DNA of 64,000 nt from Diphasiastrum complanatum (GCA_029204225.1 CM055106.1:33576361-33640360), one strand, 5' to 3'. Positions 11,801 to 24,441 are shown, numbered from the stretch's first letter. The notes: a model not told the origin generated them from the sequence alone. Program-made: numbers and translations.

Positions 11801-12386
11801 ATGTCTTCATCTGGTTCACATTTCTTAGAGCACAGTGAGAGATTAACATCTTCCAATTATGCAATGTGGAAGATCAAAATGGAATCATTGTTGATTCTAC
11901 AGGATGTAATGGATATTGTGAGTGGAGTTGAAGAAGAACCTGCTGCACCTAATGAAGTTGCAACATTCCACAAAAGAACCAGAATTGCCCTTCATTTTAT
12001 AAAAATGAATGATGCTGAGGATCAACAGACTTTCATTGAAAGATGGTGGAGATGACAAAGCACACTTCATTAGAGACAAGTCAAGAGGCAACGGCAAAGG
12101 ACAACAACACTTCAAGAAGGACAAAGCCAAAGAAGGTGGTGAGGATCAGTCCTCACAAGCTACAACATCCAGTGGCAAGAAGAAGCTGTCAAAGATCAAG
12201 TGTTTTTTCTGTGGCAAGAAAGGACACTATGCATCAAACTGTTTCAAGAAGAAGAACCAATCTAAGCAAGCTAACCTTACTAATGAGGATGAGTGTGAGG
12301 GTGTAGAGAGTGAAAGAAAGGATTCACTAATGATGTCTATTTTTTCATCTTTTCCTTTTAAGAATGCTTTGTGCATGTGCCTCTAG
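11801..12386 (+). pseudogene. gag: Copia D Gag remnant
   Basis: ATG at 11801 opens a typical copia Gag start: SERLTSSNYAMWKIKMESLL about 10 residues in, followed by a polar segment. After a deletion and frame change near 12010 comes a Lys-rich region and an intact zinc knuckle, CFFCGKKGHYASNC (about 12209-12250), of the CX2CX4HX4C form. The N-terminus is close to that of copia B, so the two families are related. The capsid middle is missing. Confidence 0.75.
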
Positions 12387-12419
12387 AAACTAGGAAGACG
12401 GAAGATCCTATGCAGTGAA

Positions 12420-13430
12420 ATGAATTTTTTTAGGATATGCATCCACCAAAAAAGCATACAAGATTTATTTGCCTTCTACTGACAAGAATGTTGTTAGCAG
12501 AGATGTGATCTTCCATGAAGATCAGAAGTTTAACTTGGATGATGCACAGATCAAGGAGACTCATGCAAGTTCAATCATCAATCTTGATGCTATTCAAGAA
12601 GAGGTGAGGCCGAGGCTTGTGGAGGAGCAACTTCAAGCCACCACACCAAGAAGATCTACACGAGCAAGATCTGAGCCAAGGAGGCTCACATATGATGAAG
12701 AAGAAAGGCAAGTGAAAGGTGAAACTTCCTTTCATGCACTTTTTATATCAGTGAAGAGCCTAAGGATGTCCAAGAAGCTTTTCAAAGCAAGGAGTGGGTT
12801 GAAGCAATGACCCTAGAATTTGAAGCCTTGATATCAAATAACACATGGGAGCTTGTGGAGCCACCAAACAACATGCATGTGATTGGATGTAAGTGGGTAT
12901 TCAGAATCAAGTATAATCATGATGGGTCAATCAATAAGTATAAAGGAAGAATTTGTGCCAAAGGCTACTCACAGATCAAAGGTCTTGACTATGAAGACAC
13001 CTTTGCACCAGTTGCAAAGATGGTAACATTTCGAATACTCATCGCTCTTGCATGTTTTCACAAATGGAGTATGTTCCAGCTTAATGTTTCTAATGCATTT
13101 CTCAATGGTTACCTTGAGGAGGAGATTTATATGGAGCAGCCTCCAGGTTTTGTGAAGGAAGGTGATGAATCAAAAGTTTGTCTTTTGTTCAAAAGTCTGT
13201 ATGGATTAAAATAGACACCAAGGTCTTGGTATGCAAGGCTCAATTCCTATCTCATATCACTCGGATTTTGTCTAAGTGAATATGACCCTTCTCTGTATTA
13301 TAAGTTTGTAGATAGCTTTGTAATTATTCTTCTCATCGATGTAGATGATATCATTGTTTGTGGAAACAATGAGAAGTTAGTTGAAGAAGCTAAGCATGCA
13401 CTTGGTATTGAGTTTAAGATGCAGGACTTA
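12420..13430 (+). pseudogene. pol: Copia D reverse transcriptase remnant
   Basis: It starts with the integrase/RT linker (KAYKIYLP, DVIFHE, RRSTRARSEPRRL) and continues into RT: NTWELVEPP, GCKWVFRIKYN, DTFAPVAKM, QLNVSNAFLNGYLEEEIYMEQPPGF, then SLYGLK and a stop in place of Gln at about 13211. The catalytic motif reads DVDDI near 13340. A frameshift separates 12469-12810 from 12807-13214. After MQDL the frame runs into foreign sequence. Confidence 0.8.
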
Positions 13431-13800
13431 ATATCTTTCTTTTGTTACTTTTTGCCTTTTTATTTAGCAAATCCATGTCTTTTACCAGAGACAAATACGA
13501 GATATGCACGGATTGAAATGCCATTTTCATCTCATCATTACTAGTAGTAAAATCACGTAAAGAAGACTGTAACATTTGAATCTCCTTTTTGAGTATCTCA
13601 TTTTCCTCCAAACAGGTTTTCAACTTTATAGTTTTTTCTTGACTTTCCCTTGATATTTTATTTTTTTATTCTTCTAAAAAATGTATTCTTTGCAATGAAT
13701 TTGCATTACCATAGGCTTTTAAATTCTCACAATAACCTAAAAGACCATTTTTTCCATGACACATATAGATTATCAATTGACTTACTGAATTAAATTAGGA
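13414..13800 (-). pseudogene. Antisense coiled-coil fragment, possibly Sirevirus-type Gag
   Basis: On the minus strand an open frame rich in Glu, Lys and Leu (ENEILKKEIQMLQSSLRDF and similar) predicts a coiled coil. It appears to continue upstream through broken frames (CHGKNGLLGYCENLKAYG). Sirevirus-class copia Gags carry long coiled coils, so this may be a fragment inserted backwards in copia D. The assignment is tentative. Confidence 0.35.
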
Positions 13801-14039
13801 TGTTGCATTGAATCTGGATCAATAGGATACAATGTTCATGATGACCATAGATATAAAAGTTTTAGCTTTTCCTCCCTGTAATGGATCATATCAGAAGCTG
13901 ATATTTTAGATTCTTTTGCAAGTTCAAGGGCGTGTGGCCGATATCTTCACCAAAGCCTTAGGAAAGGACTTGTTTATAAAGCATAGAAGTCAACTTGGAG
14001 TATTATCTAAATCTATGCTAAAACTAGTTGAAGAGGGAG

Positions 14040-14713
14040 TGTGAAAAGTTGTCAACTAGTTTAAGATTTTTCACGTTGAGTTTATTTGGCAATTTTGAGG
14101 CCAATATGCATTTTAAACTTAGAGATAGACTTTACAAAGTTAATAAGGCCTAAAAATAGTGGATTTACTATTTCTGACAACTTAGGCATGTTGATAAGGT
14201 CATATATAGACCTATTATAATTGGCTTATTCATGTGCATTGAATCTAGTCATTTTAGATATAGGGTTTGGAAAAGATCTAGAATCTTCCATAAGTTGATA
14301 AGCTTTTGTAAGAGCATCCAAATAGGGCAAAGGACTGCTATAACTAGGCTACAAGTGTGGGAGCATTTCATCCCTCTCATTCTTCTCTCATGCATTCTTA
14401 TGAAAGTTCTCTTTGGGGTTCGACATTCATTTTTGCATTTTGGTGATGATATGGTGGCTTCTTGTGTATAGAATGCTATTTTTCTTATATGTATGAGTTG
14501 ACATGTGTGAGTACTCTTATTGTATAACTGTTATACAAACTGGATCAGTAAATTAACTTACATAAGTGATTTTGACAAGTTCTTATTGAGTTCACATCAT
14601 CTATGTGTAGTAGATGCAATATTTCTACATTGTTAATGAAGCTAGATGTGCTTTTCATTTTGTCTAAAGATCAAACGACATAATTAGATCTCCGTGATCT
14701 AATTTTCTTCACA
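14040..14713 (+). repeat. 3' LTR of copia D
   Basis: A 674-bp segment starts TGTGAA right after the polypurine tract GAAGAGGGAG and ends TTCACA, giving perfect 6-bp inverted ends. It resembles the LTR at 44350-44984 in several blocks (TCAACTAGTTTA, a block with CTTAGAGATA, TCTTGTGT-TAGAATGCT). Just upstream, VADIFTKALGKD is the classic copia RNase H C-terminus. Confidence 0.8.
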
Positions 14714-15218
14714 TAAGTATGTGTTTGGGAGGCTCAATGATGTGTGATAAGCATGGTATTTCAATTTGTGACAAGCTTTTTAGATTATGGGTTGGCAAGG
14801 AAGTATTTTATTACAAACTTTTGAAGGAAGAAGATAAAATCTTGAATTCTTGTCAAGATGCAAGAGGTAAAAAAGTGTATTGTTCTTTGCAATGTGAAAG
14901 TGTTTTTATTTTCAAATGATAATAGAGCATTTATCATATGTTCACCTTGTTTGACTTGTAGAGTTGACATTACCTATCAACCCTACATTGGCTAAATATT
15001 TTACACCATTCAAGATGAGGTATAAAGATGATTTGTTTTTTGCTTTGACAAGTTTTATGGAGCTTGTCCTTATGGAGTGAGGAAAAACTAGACATTAATT
15101 GGGTGTGAAACATCTTTTTTGGAGGTAGGAGCTTTTGCTGTCATTATAATATTTTTGGAATAGCCATATTTTATTTCAAGTACTTGACTTTGAGATTAAT
15201 TACATGTTTTTATTTTAG
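14714..15218 (+). other. Possible intron and exon pieces of the interrupted frame
   Basis: One open frame (14719-14919) begins CLGGSMMCDKHG and has no recognised domain. A second patch at about 15048-15124 reads FYGACPYG and later IGCETSFLE before a GAG/GTAGGA donor-like site, with one stop inside. These could be exons of the reading frame that starts at 15219, but I cannot identify them. Confidence 0.25.
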
Positions 15219-15368
15219 AATGCACAAAACATCATTGATGATATGTTGTCAGAGGTACATATGTGGAATCAAGTATCCATTAGACATGAAGTGAGCATGT
15301 ACTTGGTTGAAAAAAGTGTGAGAAGAAAGAGAGACTTGAGTGAATTTGAAAAGAAGTATTGCCCCTAG

Positions 15369-16153
15369 TGTCAGAAATGGTGAACTCCTGCAACTTTGTC
15401 GCAGCACGAACAAGAAACAAAGGTCGAACGAGAACAATTCGCGACAGTCAACGTGCCTTGACTCGAAGCACGAACAATTCGTGAATCATTCATGAATCGT
15501 AAACACACCTCCAGGACCACAAACCACAAAGGGGCGCAAAACGAAAAACTACGAAACAAACGAAGAGGAATCTTTCGCGTTGCCAACTACACAACAAGCT
15601 TGGAGTCATAGACTTCACGCCCAGTTGAAATGAATGGCAACGACGGAGACTAACTAACTAGTTGATTGGCGTTAACTACTCTTGTGATTCTACGTTTAGC
15701 CATCCTGTAAACTCCACATCATGGAGGCTCTAGATCATAAAAATAATAGAATGAAAAAAAGGATAATCGCAATAGAGAGATCTGTAAGAGATAGAGAGAG
15801 AGAGAGGTAGCGAGTAGAGCAGAAAGAAAAATAATAAAAACCATAGTTGTGCATGAAAGTCTGCCAATGAGCAGAACACAACGAAAGAGCAGAATGTCAT
15901 TCCGCCAACGAGCGAGACACTGACGATCTCACTCTAAAAACTAAACTGATAATACAGTTGCTCTATTTTCGTGCATCTCCCCGTCTTGTCCTGTCATTTT
16001 GTCTTGATTGCTAGAATAGAATATGTTCTACGATGTGTAGTCGCGTGTCTGGGATCCTGTAAACAACTTTCGTGCAAAAAGAAAATTCAAAGACACAATT
16101 GTTTTCGAATAAGAAGATGACGACGAAAAAGAAAAAGCCTCGCTTTTGCGACA
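15369..16153 (+). repeat. 5' LTR of copia A
   Basis: 785 bp from TGTCAG to GCGACA, abutting the primer site. It contains a GA run near 15795 and CGAACAATTCG palindromic motifs near the start. It matches 20144-20934 along its length with scattered substitutions and small indels. Confidence 0.9.
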
Positions 16154-16218
16154 TGGTATCAGAGCCCACAAGTTATCACTACTGATATCCTAGTAGTGAT
16201 TCTTCCAGACAACACAAT

Positions 16219-17144
16219 ATGGCTACAACAATCCTAACAAGAGTAGCACTCAGTCTCGATGGCACAAATTATAGAGTTTGAAAATTCAAAATCAAAACGC
16301 TTCTGAAGGGCAAAGGCATATGGTCGGTGATCAAGCTCTCAGAGGTGTAGCCTCTAGAGGGAGACCCGAGGAGAGCTGAATGGATCAGAAAAGATGAGCA
16401 CGCAATGACGATCATCGTTTCATCCATAAATGAAGATCTATTCATGCAGATTGAAGACTACGAAAGCAGCCATGCAGCGTGGAAAAGATTGAAGAGAAGT
16501 ATGAAGTGAGGACTGCAGCTTCAGTCATGCACCTTCACAATCAGCTGCAATCCATATGGTGGGATGGCAACCAGTTGGATCAACACGTTGAGATGATCAG
16601 AATAATCTTCGCTCAACTCGCTGCATTAGGACAAGAGCACCAAGTCCTAGCACCACAACAGCTGATGTACTTCATGAAATCTCTATCGACATCCTATCAG
16701 TTGCTGAGAATGCTCATACTAAGTCTACCAGATATGACGTTCAACAAAGCAATTAGTCTTGTCGCTGATGAGAGACTGATGAGAGACGAAGGAGAGGGAA
16801 GCAATGATCAAGAGAAAGCTCTCTTCACAAAAGGAAAGAAGAAAAACATCAACAAGCCAAGATTCGAGAAGATGAAGTTCTCGAATAAGCAATCTTCTTC
16901 CTATGATCACTGCCACAAACCAGGCCATACGGCCAACAAATGCTGGTTTAATCCAGCAATACCTTGCATGCACTACAAGAAAAAAGGGCATTCTACATAC
17001 GATTGCAGATTCAACCCAAAAAGAAAGAACAAAACTGAAAAGACAAACGTTACAGAGTCATCTAAGGATGTTGAAAGAGGTGATGAAGCTTTCATGATAC
17101 TCGATGAAGCTTCAACAAGCTACTTGAACACGACTACGATGTAG
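16219..17144 (+). pseudogene. gag: Copia A Gag remnant
   Basis: ATG at 16219 gives the copia Gag start with LDGTNYRV followed by a stop where Trp is expected. After a frame change near 16480 a 221-codon frame covers the UBN2-type capsid (LHNQLQSIWWDG, LMYFMKSL, LISLVADERL in part). Two Cys/His segments follow, DHCHKPGHTANKC and PCMHYKKKGHSTYDC. The first zinc-ligand Cys seems lost in both. Gag would form the particle, but this copy is broken. Confidence 0.8.
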
Positions 17145-18500
17145 TCATTGATTCAGGAGCAACATCACACATAACTTGCAACAAGAAGGTCTTGATCGAC
17201 TTTTGCAAACTCGAAAACAACAGAGCAACGATTCTAGGTGATGAGAGTAGACACGATGTCAAAGGCATCGGCACTCTACAGTTGTGAACACTGTCAGGCC
17301 AAGCGGAGCAACCAGGAGCACTTTATGTGCCCTCACTCAGAAAAGATCTGCTATCTATCTCCAAGATGATAGATCTAGGCATTCGAGTTTTGTTCGACGA
17401 CAACACTTGTCGTATGATCAAGAAGACGACAGACAAGTTGTTGACGGTCGGATGCAGAGAAGGAAATCTCTGACAGGCAAAAATAGTCAGCAACTCTGAT
17501 AGCATATTGAATGCATCGAAAAATAAAGATCAACTCTGGCATAGGAGAACGTATCATCTGAACATGTGGAGCCTGTATGACATGAGCAGAAAAGACATTG
17601 TCAAAGGTCTCAATATTTCAAAGCCCGAAACTAAGTTCTACAAAGCTTGTTAAAAAGGCAAGCAACATCGGAATCCATTTACGCATGAGGGAAGAAGAGC
17701 CAAGGAAGTTCTTGAGATCATCCACTCTGATGTCTGCGGACCGATGAAGATGGATTCGCTCTTAGGTTTGAGATACTTTCTGACGTTCATAGATGATTAT
17801 AGCCGGATGACCATGATCTACTACTTGAAGAAGAAATCCGAAGTGTTTGATTCCTTCAAGAAGTTCGTGGCATTTGCAGAGCGACACACCTAAAAAAAAA
17901 AACAGATCCTTAGATCTGACAACGGGGGTGAATACAAAAGCACAGAATTTTCAAGATTTTGCCAAGAACAGGGGATAGAACACTAGTTCACTCCTGCATA
18001 CACACCAGAATACAACAGTGTGGCCAGAAAGAAGAAACAGAATGCTAGTTGGAGGAGCCAGATGCATGATGGCACATGCTCAATTGCCAGGTCAATTATG
18101 GGCTGAGGCAGTAGCTGCAGTTATACACCTGCAGAATTGATCTACAACGACAGCGCTAGAAAATAAAAGACCATACGAAATGTGGACAGGCAGAAAGCCT
18201 AATCTGTCATACGTACGTGTGTTTGGATGTGCAGCACACAAGCACATTTCCAAAGAAAAAAAAACAAGCTCGATAACAAATCTGAACAAACTCGAATGGA
18301 ACACATGTGTACAAGCTCTACAACCCAATCACAAAGAAGGTTGTTTCGAGGAGATCGAGGACATACATCAAATCAGAGTGCAGAGCCGTAGACTCTAGAG
18401 CAGCAAGAAGCAGAGAATCAACCCCACGAATAACAAACGTTCGAGCAGCGACGAAACGAACCTCGAAGGTCAACAAGACAAAGAAGACCTCCAGACCGCT
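17131..18500 (+). pseudogene. pol: Copia A protease and integrase remnant
   Basis: The protease active site DSGATSHIT is intact at about 17151. The pre-integrase segment is at about 17535 (LWHRR), and the zinc region keeps CXXGKQH but has a stop in place of a residue at about 17650. The core shows SDVCGPMK (about 17730), IDDYSR (about 17791) and RSDNGGEY (about 17913), with stops near 17892 and 17980. After about 18010 the frame shifts repeatedly, and NKRPYEMWTGRKPNLS-type sequence is visible near 18165-18230. Confidence 0.8.
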
Positions 18501-20140
18501 ACTCTGACAATCTTCAATGGAGCGAAGACATGCAATTTGAATACTGCAGCTTTATAGAAGAGCCAGCAACATATCAAGAAGCTATCCAAAGTCCAGAGGG
18601 AGAATTCTAGAAGCAGGCAATGTCAGAGGAGATTGAGTTGATGAGGCGAAACAAGGCATGGACATTAGAGCCACTGCCAGAAAATAGAAAGATAGTCGAC
18701 TACAAGTGGGTGTATAGAAAAAAGATGAAATCAGATGGCACCATTGGCTACTACAAAGCTAGGCTTGTCGCAAAGGGCTACACATAGAGATATGGTGTCG
18801 ATTATTTCGACACATATTTGTCCATGGTCAACATGACAAGCATAAGGCTACTCCTTGCATACGCCACACAATACGATCTGGACATTCACCAGATTGACGT
18901 GAAAACAACCTTTCTCCATTGGAGACCTAGAGGAGGAAATCTTCATGAAGCAACCTCAAGGCTATGAAGACCCCACAATAGACAATATGTCTGTCGATTG
19001 CAGAGATGCATCTACGGTCTAAAACATGCATCACGAGCCTGGTATAAAAAGCTTGATGGTCTTTTGAAGTCTCTAGACTTCAATCCTACTCAACCAGAGT
19101 GCAATGTCTACATTAAGAGAGTAGGAAAGGATTTTGTGATACTGACCATTTTCGTGGATGATTCGTTGATGATAGGAAATTCCTTGATGCTGATAAAAGA
19201 CACGAAAAGTTAGATTTCTGAAAGCTACAAAATCATAGATCTAGGAGAAGCAACAAAATGCCTAGGACTAGAGATTAGAAGAGATCGGACGAAATGCACT
19301 TGAGCCAGTCAAAATTTGCTAGAAAAGTGCTAAAGCAGTACCACATGATGGACTGCAAAGAAAAGGCCACACGAATGATAGCTGGAGCCAAACTCACGAA
19401 GCAAGATTGTCCAAAAACGGAAGAAAAAGAACAGAGGATGGTAGGTATATCCTACCAGAACTTAATCGATAGTCTGATGTACTTGACAATTTGTACTAGA
19501 CTCAATCTGGCTTTCTCTGTTTACGCCTTGAGCCAATTCTCTTCCAATCTTGGCATGGCACATTGGCAAATGGCAAAATGAATCCTATAGTATCTGAAAG
19601 GTACCCAGAATGTGAGATTAACCTATAGAGCTGAAAATGAAGAAAAAGGATTTGAGATGCATCACTACAGTGATGCAAGCTGGGTGAGCTGCAAAGATGA
19701 CAAGAAGTCCATTATTGGAGGATGTACAATAGCGTGCAGAGCTGCAATCAGCTGGATATGCAAAAAGCAAACCTTGGTGGCTCAATCCTCTTGCGAAGCC
19801 GAATATGTCGTAGCTCCAAATGTCGTGAATGAGATAGTGTGGCTACAGATGATGCTGGAGGCAATCGAGATACCATGAGAGGTGCCAAGCACGATGATGA
19901 TGGACTCTCAAAGTGCCATATATCTATCCTAGGATCCTGTCTTCCATTCAAAGACAAAGCACATACCTCTAAAGTACCATCACATTCGAGATTTGATCTC
20001 AAAAGGAGAGCTCCAGGTCCAGTATATAAAATCAAAAAATATCATTGCAGATCTACTCACGAAACTGCTCGACAAGCCACTCTTTGCCAAGCAAAGAAAG
20101 ACAATTGGATTAAATGTACAAAGCTGCAAGGTTCAAGAGT
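18500..20140 (+). pseudogene. pol: Copia A reverse transcriptase and RNase H remnant
   Basis: RT begins near 18620 with MSEEIELMRRNKAWTLEPLP and VDYKWVYRKKMK. A stop lies in the AKGYT region (about 18786), and there is a frameshift near 18910 after HQIDVKTTFLH. CIYGLKHASRAWYKKL and the catalytic FVDDS follow at about 19150-19170. RNase H shows HYSDASWVSCKDDKKSIIGG (about 19660) and CEAEYV (about 19792), followed by frame-shifted HYIRDLI-like and IIADLLTKLL-like sequence. It is related to the minus-strand fragment at 60408-61300. Confidence 0.85.
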
Positions 20141-20143
20141 GAG

Positions 20144-20934
20144 TGTTAGAAATGGTGAACTCCTGCAACTTTGTTGCAGCACGAACAAGAAACGAAGGTC
20201 GAACGAGAACAATTCGCTACAGTCAATGTGCCTTGACTCAAAGCACGAACAATTCGCGAATTGTAAACACACCTCCAAGACCGCAAACCGCGAAGGGGTG
20301 CAAAACGAAAAACTATGAAACAAACGAAGAGCAATTTTTTGCGCTGCCGGCTGGCAGCTCAACGGGCTTGGAGTCATAGACTTCACGCCCAGCTAAAATG
20401 AATGGCAACAACGGAGACTAACTAACTAGTTGATTGGCGTTAACTAGTCTTGTGATTCTACATTTAGCCATCTTGTAAACTCCACACTGTGGAGGTATAA
20501 ACGATCCTCTCTGGATCATAAAAAATAATAGAATGAAAAAAAGGTTAATTTGAATAGAGAGACCTGTAAGAGACAGAGAGAGAGAGGTAGCGAGTAGAGC
20601 AGAAAGAAAAATACTAAAAACCATAGCTGTGCATGAAAGTCTGCCAACAAGCAGAACATAGCGAAAGAGCAGAATGTCATTCCGCCAACGAGCGAGACAT
20701 TGATGATCTCGCTCTAAAAACTAAACTGATAATATAGTCACTCTATTTTCGTGCATCTCCCTGTCTCGTGCTGTCATTTTGTCTTGAATGCTAGAATAGA
20801 ATGTGTTCTGTGATGTGTAGTCGCGTGTCTAGATGCTGTAAACAACTTCTGCGCAAAAAGAAAATTCAAAGACACAGAATTGTTCACGAATAAGAAGACA
20901 AAGACGTAAAAGAAACAGCCTCGCTTCCGTGACA
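20144..20934 (+). repeat. 3' LTR of copia A
   Basis: 791 bp starting TGTTAGAAATGGTGAAC and ending CCGTGACA, homologous to 15369-16153. The second base triplet differs (TGTTAG against TGTCAG). It is followed by CCTGG, the right-hand target duplication. Confidence 0.9.
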
Positions 20935-21026
20935 CCTGGTGGATTGATTTTAGGAAAGGCTTATGCCCCATGACAAAGAAATTGCAATATGAACAACACA
21001 ACAAGGGTACACTTGTGGTTTAGGAG

Positions 21027-21717
21027 TGTAAAAAGTACAGTACTAAGGACCATAAATGGATCTTTGAATGATCCACAAGGTGATTGTATGCTTGTTAAAC
21101 AATCTATCAAAAACTAGTCATCAGAAAACAAGATCTAGTTTAGCAGCTTGATAGGAAACAAGTAGACACAATCAAAGCATTTATCAATTAGTATAATCCA
21201 ACTCCACACGTGTGGAAATAAGGCTGTAGTACGACCTGTAGACAGTGTTTACAAAGTTCCAAAGCTGGGTTTCATTGGAAAAATAGAGTAATCGCCATAC
21301 AATGAGAGGAAACACGAGTTTCTCCTTGAGGCTCCAAAAAGTTTCTATCTTCTCACTATGGAGAATGGGAATACATAGTAAAACACACTTCCTTTGCAAC
21401 GTTAGGTGAAAATCCGGCATGTAATAAGGAAGTAGACTCCACTTTCTTGCCCTAATGTGAAAACCCTAGCCTAGATCCAAGAGTCATGCTTGGTAGGTGC
21501 ATGGTAGGTACAAATCTCATCATAAATCATGGTCTAGATCCTACAAAGTGGGAATCACTACCAAATAGTCACAACCACTCTTCTTGACTCGTGGTAACCT
21601 ACTTTAGGTGTGTATGTACAAGTGGCACTTTGGCCATTCAAGTAACCAACAAACAATATTGACAAAATGTACAATATTCTACATGGCTAGATTTGCCAAT
21701 GTAGGCAATTTTTCACA
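21027..21717 (-). repeat. Left LTR of copia B (3' LTR in coding sense)
   Basis: In plus view it begins TGTAAAAAGTACAG and ends CAATTTTTCACA. It carries a CCACACGTGTGG palindrome near 21203. The left end has TGTA where the right copy has TGTG. Confidence 0.95.
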
Positions 21718-23544
21718 CTCCTCCTCAAATCTAGCCTTGGAGATCACAATGCTTTTATCAATAACTCCAATTGAAGATCTAAGCTTGACAAATGAATCTT
21801 TAGGTAAAGGTTTAGTTAACAAATCAGCCAAGCAACTTGATGATGGCACGTGTTGGAGCTTGATCTCTTTAGCTTGCACTTTTTCCCTCACAAAATGATG
21901 AGCAATTTCGATGTGTTTGCTCCTTGCATGGAATGTAGGATTAGTTGCAAGTGATTGGGCTAATTGGTTGTCACAATAGATGATAGGGATCTCCTCCTCC
22001 ATGACATGAAGCTCCACCAATAGCCTTTTGAGCCACAAGACCTCCTTGCATGTTGATGTCAAGGCCTTGTATTTGGATTCTGTGGAAGATAGGGAGATGG
22101 TATCTTGCTTTTTGGAAAGCCATGATACTACTCCATCACATAGAAAGGTGGCAAAGGCACTTGGTGGTCTTCTATCCACTTTGTCACCTGCAAAATCCGA
22201 GTCACTATAGGCTCTTAAGCAGATTAGTTCCTCTATACAAAATACCAAAATTCTTAGTGAATGAAATGTATCTAAGAACTCTTTTGGCCATCTTCCCATG
22301 TGAAACTAGAGGACTTTGCATGAATTGGCTTAACTTTCCAACACTATAACTAAGATCAGGTCTAGTTATAGTTAAATAGATCAAGGAGCCAATAAGCCTT
22401 CCATGTAATGTGATGTCCTCAAAGGACGCTTCATCACAACCAATAGATGCTTTTACATGTTGCTCCATTGGTGTCTCAATGCCTTTACAATTCTTCATTC
22501 CAAATCTATCTAGGATGGATGTAGCATATTTATATTGACAAATGAAGCTAAAATCACATCCTATAATAACCTCTATTCCAAGAATGAAGCTCAATAGGCC
22601 GAGATCTACCATCTTAAACTCTTTTGCTAAAGCAATTTTTACATCTCTAATTCCATCTAGATCATTACAACTCAAGATAATGTCATCTACATACAAAACA
22701 AGAATAATGATCATGCCATCATGAAAACTTATATACAATGATGGATCATAGGCACTCATTACAAAATTGATGGAAATGAGAAAAGAGTTTAGCCTAGAGT
22801 ACCATGCTCTAGGTGCTTGCTTGAGCCCATAAAGGCTCTTCTTAAAAAAACACACCTTTCCTTCATGCTTTGCCTTGATGAAGCCCTCGGGTTGCCTCAT
22901 GTAGATCTCTTCCTCCAAATAACCATTGAGGAATGCATTTGTGAAGTCAAGTTGGAATGGCTCCCAATTGAAGGTTGTAGCAAGACTAATGATCAACCTG
23001 ATAGTAACAAGCTTAGCCACAGGAGCAAAAGTCTCATCATAATCAATGCCTTTGGTTTGTAAAAAACCTTTGGCAACAAGCCTAGCTTTATGCTTGCTTA
23101 TTGATCCATCTTGATTATACTTCAATCTAAACACCCACTTCAATCAAGAGGTTTCTTCCCTTGAGGAATTTCCACAAGATCCCAAGTATGATTCTCAATA
23201 AGAGCATCATACTCTACTTGCATAGCATTTATCCAAGTTTTAGACTTACAAGCATCTTCATAGCATGTTGGCTCATCTAACATTGAAGTAAGAAAGGTGT
23301 AAGATGTGAAAGATGATGAGCCTTCCCTTTGATCACCTTGACCATCATAGGTGAGCCTCAATGGCTCGGATCTTGCCCTTGTAGATCGTCTTGGAGTTCT
23401 TGGAGTTCTTGCATCTTGAGGTGGATCCTCAAGTTCTTCTTCACTTGGAAGCTCCTCCTCCATCCTAGCATGATCCTTGGCATCAAGATGATTAGTAGCA
23501 TTATCATCCAAATCACAAGCATGTCCTTCAAAAAAAAATAACAT
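21718..23544 (-). pseudogene. pol: Copia B reverse transcriptase and RNase H
   Basis: The minus-strand frame 23544-23140 holds the linker (RRSTRARSEPLRLTYDG) and the RT start NHTWDLVEIPQGKKP, then shifts. The next frame, 23143-22205 (312 codons), is open and has KWVFRLKYNQDGS, DETFAPVAKLV, QLDFTNAFLNGYLEEEIYM, SLYGLKQAPRAWY, the intact catalytic LYVDDI, and TRPDLSYSVGKLSQFM. A final frame, 22299-21679, carries RNase H (SDFAGDKVDRR, SLSSTESKYKAL, YCDNQLA, KHIEIAHHFVRE, LADLLTKPLPKD). Two frame changes are all that separate it from a continuous RT-RNase H. Confidence 0.9.
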
Positions 23545-23556
23545 CCCTACTCACTA

Positions 23557-24441
23557 TCACCTTTCTAGTGATGGGATTGAAGACTCTATAACCTTTGCTA
23601 TTCTCACCATATCCCACAAAGATGCCTTTGATGGATGTTGCATCATCCTTCCTTCTCTTATCCAAGGATTGCTGTACATATCAATTGGACCAAAAACTTT
23701 GAGATCCTTGAGATTGGGCTTCTCTCCAAATAGAGCTTCAAATGGTGTGATTCCTCCAATGGCTTGGTTTGGCAATCTATTGCACAAATAGTTAGCACAA
23801 GTTATTGCTTCACCCCAAAATGGTTTGGATAGGGAAGCATCTAGCCTTAAGGCCTTAGCACACTCACAAAGAGATCTATTTCTTCTCTCACTCACTCCAT
23901 TTTGTTGAGGGGTGTATGGACATGAAACTCCCTCTTTATGCCATTAGAACTACAAAAGTCAATCAACTTATTGGAGATATATTCACCTCCATTATCACTC
24001 CTTAATACCTTAATCTTGTACTAAGTTGATTTTCTACCAAAGTATTGAACTTTACAAAAGAATCAAACACCATTGATTTGCTAGACAAGAGGTACATCCA
24101 ACAAAATCTAGAATAGTCATCAATGAAGATTACATAGTACTTGGCACCACCATTAGACTCATGTGAAAAACTATGAACATCCGAATGGATGAGTTCAAGA
24201 GGAGAGTTTCATCTTGATGTAGATCTTGAGAAGGGTAGTTTGTGAGCCTTTGAGAGGTTGCATGCTTCACATCTCTTCCCACACTTTGACAAATGCTTGG
24301 GGAGTCCAACTGCAAGCTCCTTTGTAACCATAGATTCCATGGCTTTGTAGTTGGGGTGGCCCAACCTTTTGTGCCACAGTTCCACCTTTGATAGCTCCAC
24401 CTTTCCCAAGTTAACACTCTCCACTGCAATATTAGCATCAA
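23557..24441 (-). pseudogene. pol: Copia B integrase remnant
   Basis: Core integrase is split over several frames. The N-terminal part overlaps the frame 24441-24130, the middle (about 24110-23900) has the SNKLI and YSRFCWMYLLSSKS-like stretches in broken frames, and the C-terminal part is 23895-23557 with ERRNRSLCECAKALRLDASL, FWGEAITCANYLCNRLPNQA and TPFEALFGEKPNLKDLKVFG. These motifs are characteristic of copia integrase C-termini. The D-D-E triad cannot be verified in one frame. Confidence 0.75.

Larger units (their letters stand above)
11801..14713 (+). mobile_element. Internally deleted copia element D
   Basis: Gag start, zinc knuckle, RT and a very short RNase H tail are followed by a polypurine tract (GAAGAGGGAG) and a 3' LTR. 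Protease and nearly all integrase are missing between 12386 and 12420. RT is cut at about 13430 by unrelated sequence, and the tail resumes at about 13928. A 5' LTR and primer site are not recognised upstream. Confidence 0.75.
15369..20934 (+). mobile_element. Full-length copia element A
   Basis: It has paired LTRs, a tRNA-Met primer site TGGTATCAGAGCCC at 16154, the copia domain order (Gag, protease, integrase, RT, RNase H), and CCTAG/CCTGG duplications at 15364-15368 and 20935-20939. Many stops and frameshifts inactivate every domain except short stretches. Related RT and RNase H lie on the minus strand at 60408-61300. Confidence 0.9.

Noticed and set aside
15249..15586. Minus-strand frames overlapping copia A's LTR
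   Set aside because: Shadows of the LTR; the same frames recur in the 3' LTR without domain content.
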